Source: JAIBJN01 sp963842305
GTDB lineage: Bacteria > Actinomycetota > Thermoleophilia > Gaiellales > Gaiellaceae
DNA: 64,000 bases
Reading direction: 5' to 3'
Assembly (NCBI GenBank): GCA_963842305.1
Contig: CAWJFW010000007.1
Span: forward strand, 124,001 to 188,000
Shown here one piece after another: positions 59,691 to 64,000 of the stretch. The position numbers and the translations under genes were made by a program. How positions within the stretch are numbered: the first letter of the stretch is position 1; each line of letters starts with the position of its first letter. The notes under the pieces were generated by a model. The model saw only the letters and a list, made by a program, of their open reading frames with translations, ran no database searches and had not been told where the DNA came from.

Positions 59691-61133
59691 CTAGTCGATC
59701 TTCGCCATGACGTGCTTGACCTGGGTGTACTCCTCGACCGAGTACATCGAGAGGTCCTTGCCGTAGCCCGACTGCTTGTAGCCGCCGTGCGGCATCTCGG
59801 ACACGAGCGGAATGTGGTCGTTGATCCAGACCGTTCCGAACTGGAGCTTCCGCGCCGCGTTCAAGGCCCGCCCGACGTCGCGCGTCCAGACCGACGACGC
59901 GAGCCCGTAGGGGACGTCGTTCGCCCAGGCGATCGCCTGGTCGTCCTCGGTGAAGCGCTGCACGGTCACGACGGGGCCGAACACCTCGCGCTGCACGATC
60001 TCGTCGGACTGGTCGACGTCGACGACGATGGTCGGCTGGACGAAGAAGCCGCGGTCGCCGTTCGTCTCGCCACCCACGAGGACGCGGGCCTTCCCACTCG
60101 AAGCGCGCTCGAGGAAGCCGAGCACGCGCTCCTGCTGGGACTTGGAGATCACCGGGCCCATCTCGATGTCCTCGCCCTCGGCGGGATCTCCGACCTTGAG
60201 CGACTCGACCTTCGGGACGAGCTCGTCGAGGAGCTTGTCGTACACCTTCGGTCCGGCGACGATCCGCGAGGCCGCGGTGCAGTCCTGTCCGGAGTTCCAG
60301 TAGCCGGCGATCCTGATGCCGTCGGCGACGGCGGCCGGGTCGGCGTCGTCGAAGACGATCACCGGGGCCTTGCCGCCGAGCTCCAGATGGACGCGCTTCA
60401 GCGTCTCGGAGGCGGCCTTGGCGACCTCTTTGCCGGTTGCGACGTCACCGGTCAGCGACACCATGCGGACGTCGGGGTGACGGACGATGCCCGCGCCGAC
60501 CGGCTCGCCGTCGCCCGTGATGACGTTGACGACGCCGGGCGGAAAGATCTCGGCGATGTACTCGGCCATCATGAGCGTCGAGAGCGGGGTCTGTTCCGAG
60601 GGCTTGAGGACGATGACGTTGCCGGCGGCGAGCGCCGGGCCGATCTTCCAGACGCCCATCATGAGCGGGTAGTTCCACGGCGAGATCTGGCCCACGACAC
60701 CGACAGGCTCGCGGCGGACCATCGACGTGTAGCCGGCCATGTACTCGCCGGCGGCCTTTCCCTCGAGGTTGCGCGCGGCGCCCGCGAAGTACCGCAGGTT
60801 GTCCGCCGCGACGGGAACCTCGTCGCCGACGATCCCGATCGGCTTGCCGACGTTCGCCGTCTCGATCTCGCAGAGCTCGTCGGCGTGCGCTTCGAGCGCG
60901 TCTGCAAGCTTCAGGAGCATGCCGGCGCGCTCACCGGGCGTGGTCTCGAGCCACTCCGGAAAGGCGTTCTTCGCCGCTTCGACGGCGCGGTCCACATCTG
61001 CCTCGGTCCCGTTCGGAACCTCCGCGATCGTCTCACCCGTGGCGGGGTTGATGATCTCCGCTGTCCCGCCTTCGACCGCGTCGACCCACTCGCCCCCCAC
61101 AAAGTTCTTCTGTTGAGACACGGCAACGCTCAT
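59691..61133 (-). CDS. patD: Gamma-aminobutyraldehyde dehydrogenase (PatD-like)
   Basis: A 480-residue aldehyde dehydrogenase. Motifs: SPWNYPLMMGVWKIGPAL, LELGGKAPVIVF and GQDCTAASR with the catalytic Cys. The end HGGYKQSGYGKDLSMYSVEE is typical of PatD and betaine-aldehyde-like enzymes. As the first gene of the polyamine operon it probably oxidises 4-aminobutanal to GABA. A role with betaine aldehyde is the main alternative. Confidence 0.82.
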   Translation of the reverse strand: MSVAVSQQKNFVGGEWVDAVEGGTAEIINPATGETIAEVPNGTEADVDRAVEAAKNAFPEWLETTPGERAGMLLKLADALEAHADELCEIETANVGKPIGIVGDEVPVAADNLRYFAGAARNLEGKAAGEYMAGYTSMVRREPVGVVGQISPWNYPLMMGVWKIGPALAAGNVIVLKPSEQTPLSTLMMAEYIAEIFPPGVVNVITGDGEPVGAGIVRHPDVRMVSLTGDVATGKEVAKAASETLKRVHLELGGKAPVIVFDDADPAAVADGIRIAGYWNSGQDCTAASRIVAGPKVYDKLLDELVPKVESLKVGDPAEGEDIEMGPVISKSQQERVLGFLERASSGKARVLVGGETNGDRGFFVQPTIVVDVDQSDEIVQREVFGPVVTVQRFTEDDQAIAWANDVPYGLASSVWTRDVGRALNAARKLQFGTVWINDHIPLVSEMPHGGYKQSGYGKDLSMYSVEEYTQVKHVMAKID

Positions 61134-61204
61134 CGAATCCGACCTCCGTTTTTCGACGCTCGGGCCAGCGTAGCCCCCTGTGGGTTCCGCAACAAGCCGG
61201 AACG

Positions 61205-62302
61205 CTACTCGCGCAGGGCGCCGCGGCGCGCCATTGCCTCGACCAACAGGTCGGTGGGGAGCTCATGGACGACCGTCCCGTTGTGGCCGCTCATCGTCTC
61301 GGCGGCACAAAGCGCGTTCAGGATCGCCTCCTCGGTCGCCTCGACAACCGCGTAGTAGAGCGGGGTGATCCGATTCTGGGAGAGCATGCGGAGCGGCAAG
61401 GTCAGGGGCCCCTCGGCATCGACGTCGCCGGACGGGAGGCCCCGGTTGCCTATGGCGAAGCAGAGAAAGAGATCGCCGCTCGAGTTCTCGCCGGCGCCGC
61501 CGACGCGAGCGATACCCAGTCCGGCACGCTGGGCGAGCGCCTCGCACTGGCCCGGGAGGAGCGGGGCGTTCGTGGCCACGAGGACGATGATCGAGCCGCC
61601 CGGCTCCGCGCCGGGAACACCCGGCGTTGGGACAACCTCGGCCGGGATGTCCAGCCCCACCGGCACCCCGTCCACGCGGAAGCGGGATCGTGCACCGTAG
61701 TTCGCCTGCACGAGCACGCCGACAACGCAGTCCTCGACGGCCTCAACGACACGCGAGGACGTACCGATCCCGCCCTTGAACTCATGGCAGATCATGCCCG
61801 TGCCGCCGCCGACGTTCCCCTCGGCGACCGCTCCCTGGGCCGCCGCTGCGAGCGCCGCGCGAGCGTCCTCCCGGCGCACGTGCATGCCGTTGATGTCGTT
61901 GAGCGACCCGTCCCACGTCTCGCCGACCACGGGCAGGCTCCAGAAGTCGCCGCTCTCGCCTCGGCGCTCGACTTCTGCGGCGATGAGCGCGTCGTGGACG
62001 ATGCCGACGGAGTGCGTGTTCGTGAGGCCGATCGGCGAGGTCAGCATTCCGCATTCGCGCACCCATTCGAGGCCGGTGAGCTCGCCGTTGCCGTTCAGCC
62101 GGTGCGCGCCCGCGAAAACTGGCTCCTCCCACGGATTGCCCTCGTGCGGCAAGACGACGCTGACTCCGGTGCGGACGGAGTCGCCCTCGATGAGCGTGGC
62201 GTGGCCGACCCGAACGCCCGGGACGTCCGTGATCGCGTTCCCCTCTCCGGTGGGTAACGTCCCGATCCGGATTCCGAGGTCACGTGCGCGCGGCCTCGCC
62301 AC
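61205..62302 (-). CDS. P1-family (DmpA/BapA) aminopeptidase-like protein
   Basis: A 365-residue protein. No ATG is near; GTG 62302 (MARPRARDLGIRIGTLPTG) gives the right N-terminus. The family features are NAITDVPGVRVGHATL, GLTNTHSVGIVHDAL, EGNVGGGTGMICHEFKGGIG and GTSSRVVE, where the precursor cleaves itself before the nucleophile. Members remove N-terminal D- or beta-amino acids from peptides. Same direction as the polyamine operon, but 71 bp separate them. Confidence 0.85.
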   Translation of the reverse strand: MARPRARDLGIRIGTLPTGEGNAITDVPGVRVGHATLIEGDSVRTGVSVVLPHEGNPWEEPVFAGAHRLNGNGELTGLEWVRECGMLTSPIGLTNTHSVGIVHDALIAAEVERRGESGDFWSLPVVGETWDGSLNDINGMHVRREDARAALAAAAQGAVAEGNVGGGTGMICHEFKGGIGTSSRVVEAVEDCVVGVLVQANYGARSRFRVDGVPVGLDIPAEVVPTPGVPGAEPGGSIIVLVATNAPLLPGQCEALAQRAGLGIARVGGAGENSSGDLFLCFAIGNRGLPSGDVDAEGPLTLPLRMLSQNRITPLYYAVVEATEEAILNALCAAETMSGHNGTVVHELPTDLLVEAMARRGALRE

Positions 62303-62326
62303 GAGGGGCAGCCTAGACTCCTCGCC

Positions 62327-62734
62327 GTGGAGGTGCTTCGGTACCCGGATTCCGTCTCGATCGTCGCCGTGGACGGGGGCCAGCTCGTGGTCGTTCGGCA
62401 GACGAGGGCCGGAGCAGATGGCCGAACGCTCGAGCTCCCGGCGGGGTCGATCGAGGAGGGAGAGACGCCGGAGGGGTGTGCCGTCCGCGAGCTCGTCGAG
62501 GAATGCGGCCTCACGGCCGGCTCCTGGCGGAAGCTTGGTTCGTTCTGGGCGGCTCCGGACTACTCCACCGAGCATGTCCACGCCTTCGAGGCGACGGAGC
62601 TCACGGACGTCGGCATCGGCGAGCGCGAGGAGGGCGACGACCTCGTCATGGAGCGGATGCCGCTCAGGGGCGTAATCCAAGAGCTGAGTGACGCCAACTC
62701 CCTGGCTGCGCTCGCCCTCTGGCTCCAGGGCTGA
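62327..62734 (+). CDS. NUDIX hydrolase (ADP-ribose pyrophosphatase-like)
   Basis: A 135-residue protein from GTG 62327. A complete Nudix box (residues about 45-67) matches G-x5-E-x7-REU-x-EE-x-GU. LELPAGSIEEGE and the overall shape resemble ADP-ribose/sugar-nucleotide pyrophosphatases. It is divergent from the P1-family gene, with 24 bp between starts. Confidence 0.85.
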   Translation: MEVLRYPDSVSIVAVDGGQLVVVRQTRAGADGRTLELPAGSIEEGETPEGCAVRELVEECGLTAGSWRKLGSFWAAPDYSTEHVHAFEATELTDVGIGEREEGDDLVMERMPLRGVIQELSDANSLAALALWLQG

Positions 62735-62840
62735 CGCGGAGTCTTCCGGGCGCCGGGAGCCGCGTTACCATTTTGCGGAAGCGCACGCCCTACCCGCCGT
62801 TCGCGGGAGCCGCTCACTTGAGAGACGTGAGGTAGGGAAC

Positions 62841-64000
62841 ATGGCCCAGTCCCCCACAGACGTTCACGGTCGCATCTTCATCAGCTACCGGCGAGAGGAT
62901 GCCGCGTACCCCGCTGGCTGGCTGTTCGATCGTCTCGCCGAGCGGTTCGGAAACGAGCAGATCTTCAAGGACGTCGACTCGATCGAGCTCGGCGACGACT
63001 TCGTCGAGGTGATCGGCGAGGCGGTTGGCTCGACCGACGTCCTGCTCGCCCTCATCGGGGATCGGTGGCTGACGGTCGTCGACGAGGAGGGAGACCGTCG
63101 GCTCGAAGACCCGGAGGATTTCGTCCGGCTCGAGATCGAGGCGGCCCTGACGCGCAAGGTGCGCGTCATCCCCATCCTCGTGGAGGGAGCGAAGATGCCG
63201 CGCGAGGACCAGCTCCCGCCGAGCCTCTCGCCGCTCGCCCGCCGCCAGGCCCTCGAGCTTAGCCCGAGCCGCTTCGCCGCCGACACGGGCAAGCTTCTCG
63301 CAGTTCTCGAGAAGACCCTCGCCGAGACGACCGCGCCGGGGAAGGAGGGCTCTGCGGGGCCGGGGATCGAGACCCCCGAGCAGATTGAGCGCAAGGGGCC
63401 GCGCACCGAGCCGAAGGTGCCGCCGGAGCCTCCCGAGACGCCCGCCCGGCGAACCGGCCTGCCCGATCGGCGCCGACTCCTGCTCGTGATCGCCGGAGCG
63501 GCCCTCCTCGTCGCGCTCCTGGTCGGGGGCATCGTGATCCTCTCCGGTGGAGACGACTCCGCCGAGGAGACCACCGGCCCGGAGAGCCCTCCTACCAAGG
63601 ACGACGACGGCTCCTCGGACGCGGCGGTGAACGGACGGATCGCCTTCGTCAGCGACGAGGAGATCTGGGATGCCCTCCCGGACGCTTCCGGTCTCCGGCA
63701 GCTCACGCGCGGCTTCGCCGCCGTCCGCCGTCCGGAGTGGTCCCCCGACGGGACGAAGGTCGCCTTCGCCTCGAACCGGGGTAATACGGCGAACGATTAC
63801 GATTTGTGGATCCTGGACACCGCCGACGAGAGCACGACTCGCCTGACCATGGGACCGGCCGAGGACGGGTCGCCGACCTGGTCTCCGGACGGAACCGAGA
63901 TCGCATTCGGCCGCCAGGAGCTCGGCAGCGACGTGAAGGACCTCTGGATCATCGGCGTCGAGACTGGCGAGCTGCGACAGGTGACCGACGATCCCGAAGA
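62841..64000 (+). CDS. TIR-domain membrane protein with extracellular beta-propeller, 3' end missing
   Basis: The frame is open from ATG 62841 (GAGGTAGGG upstream) to the window edge, 386 residues so far. Residues about 10-130 form a TIR domain: GRIFISYRREDA, IFKDVDSIELGDDFVEVIGE and DFVRLEIEAAL, where a conserved Glu of NAD-cleaving TIRs is expected. A proline-rich linker and one membrane helix (about 211-236) follow. The rest begins TolB/WD40-type blades (RRPEWSPDGTKVAFASNRG, GSPTWSPDGTEIAFGR). TIR proteins act in NAD-based immunity or signalling; which applies here is unknown. Confidence 0.82.
   Translation, partial: MAQSPTDVHGRIFISYRREDAAYPAGWLFDRLAERFGNEQIFKDVDSIELGDDFVEVIGEAVGSTDVLLALIGDRWLTVVDEEGDRRLEDPEDFVRLEIEAALTRKVRVIPILVEGAKMPREDQLPPSLSPLARRQALELSPSRFAADTGKLLAVLEKTLAETTAPGKEGSAGPGIETPEQIERKGPRTEPKVPPEPPETPARRTGLPDRRRLLLVIAGAALLVALLVGGIVILSGGDDSAEETTGPESPPTKDDDGSSDAAVNGRIAFVSDEEIWDALPDASGLRQLTRGFAAVRRPEWSPDGTKVAFASNRGNTANDYDLWILDTADESTTRLTMGPAEDGSPTWSPDGTEIAFGRQELGSDVKDLWIIGVETGELRQVTDDPE

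Noticed and set aside
1..64000. CRISPR arrays, tRNA or rRNA genes, integrases, intact insertion sequences
   Set aside because: No regularly spaced repeats, clover-leaf sequences or transposase motifs were seen on either strand.

Overview
The window is GC-rich, densely packed chromosomal DNA from a high-GC Gram-positive bacterium, most likely an actinobacterium. An Lsr2-like AT-hook protein, PucR/GntR/IclR/TetR regulators and frequent GTG starts with ATGA/GTGA overlaps support this. A member of Thermoleophilia is possible but is inference only. No rRNA, tRNA, CRISPR array, integrase or intact insertion sequence was seen.

The main theme is use of methylated amines and one-carbon units. Positions 1670-17306 carry a PucR regulator, a type III glutamine synthetase or gamma-glutamylmethylamide synthetase (GmaS), the three-gene N-methylglutamate synthase/GlxBCD set, a glutathione transferase, a GntR regulator with a palindromic operator at its start codon, and the four subunits of a sarcosine oxidase/N-methylglutamate dehydrogenase-type enzyme. 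The tetrahydrofolate enzymes Fhs, a frameshifted FchA-like cyclohydrolase and an unusual FolD follow. Next, on the minus strand, lies an ammonium (possibly methylammonium) channel with two tiny membrane proteins. Further along, 37303-43362 encodes a trimethylamine dehydrogenase with all recognisable active-site residues, then EtfB, EtfA and a membrane Fe-S oxidoreductase. Together these could take trimethylamine through secondary and primary amines to methylene-THF, formate, ammonium and quinone-linked electrons. No dedicated dimethylamine step was recognised.

Other blocks: 19656-21516 holds small membrane proteins and a broken cation/proton antiporter. 21513-24767 is a divergent FAD oxidoreductase / IclR / GcvT-like demethylase unit. 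24864-26864 (minus) has a PRC-barrel protein, an EamA transporter and a PuuD-like hydrolase with an altered triad. 26923-33043 is a five-gene redox operon (GlcF-like, GlcD-like, small protein, luciferase-like, GMC oxidoreductase), followed by an aldehyde dehydrogenase, an APC permease, a small membrane protein and a UspA protein.

43432-52592 contains a second GcvT-like protein, an ABC exporter pair, and an operon led by a methanethiol oxidase/SBP56 gene behind a double TetR operator. That operon includes a 45-residue ORF, the TetR regulator and three tandem alpha/beta hydrolases, the third fused to a glycosyltransferase-like domain. 52589-61133 (minus) is a polyamine uptake and degradation operon (PotABCD, aminotransferase, aminobutyraldehyde dehydrogenase, alcohol dehydrogenase). 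The window ends with a P1-family peptidase, a NUDIX hydrolase and a TIR-domain membrane protein that runs off the edge.
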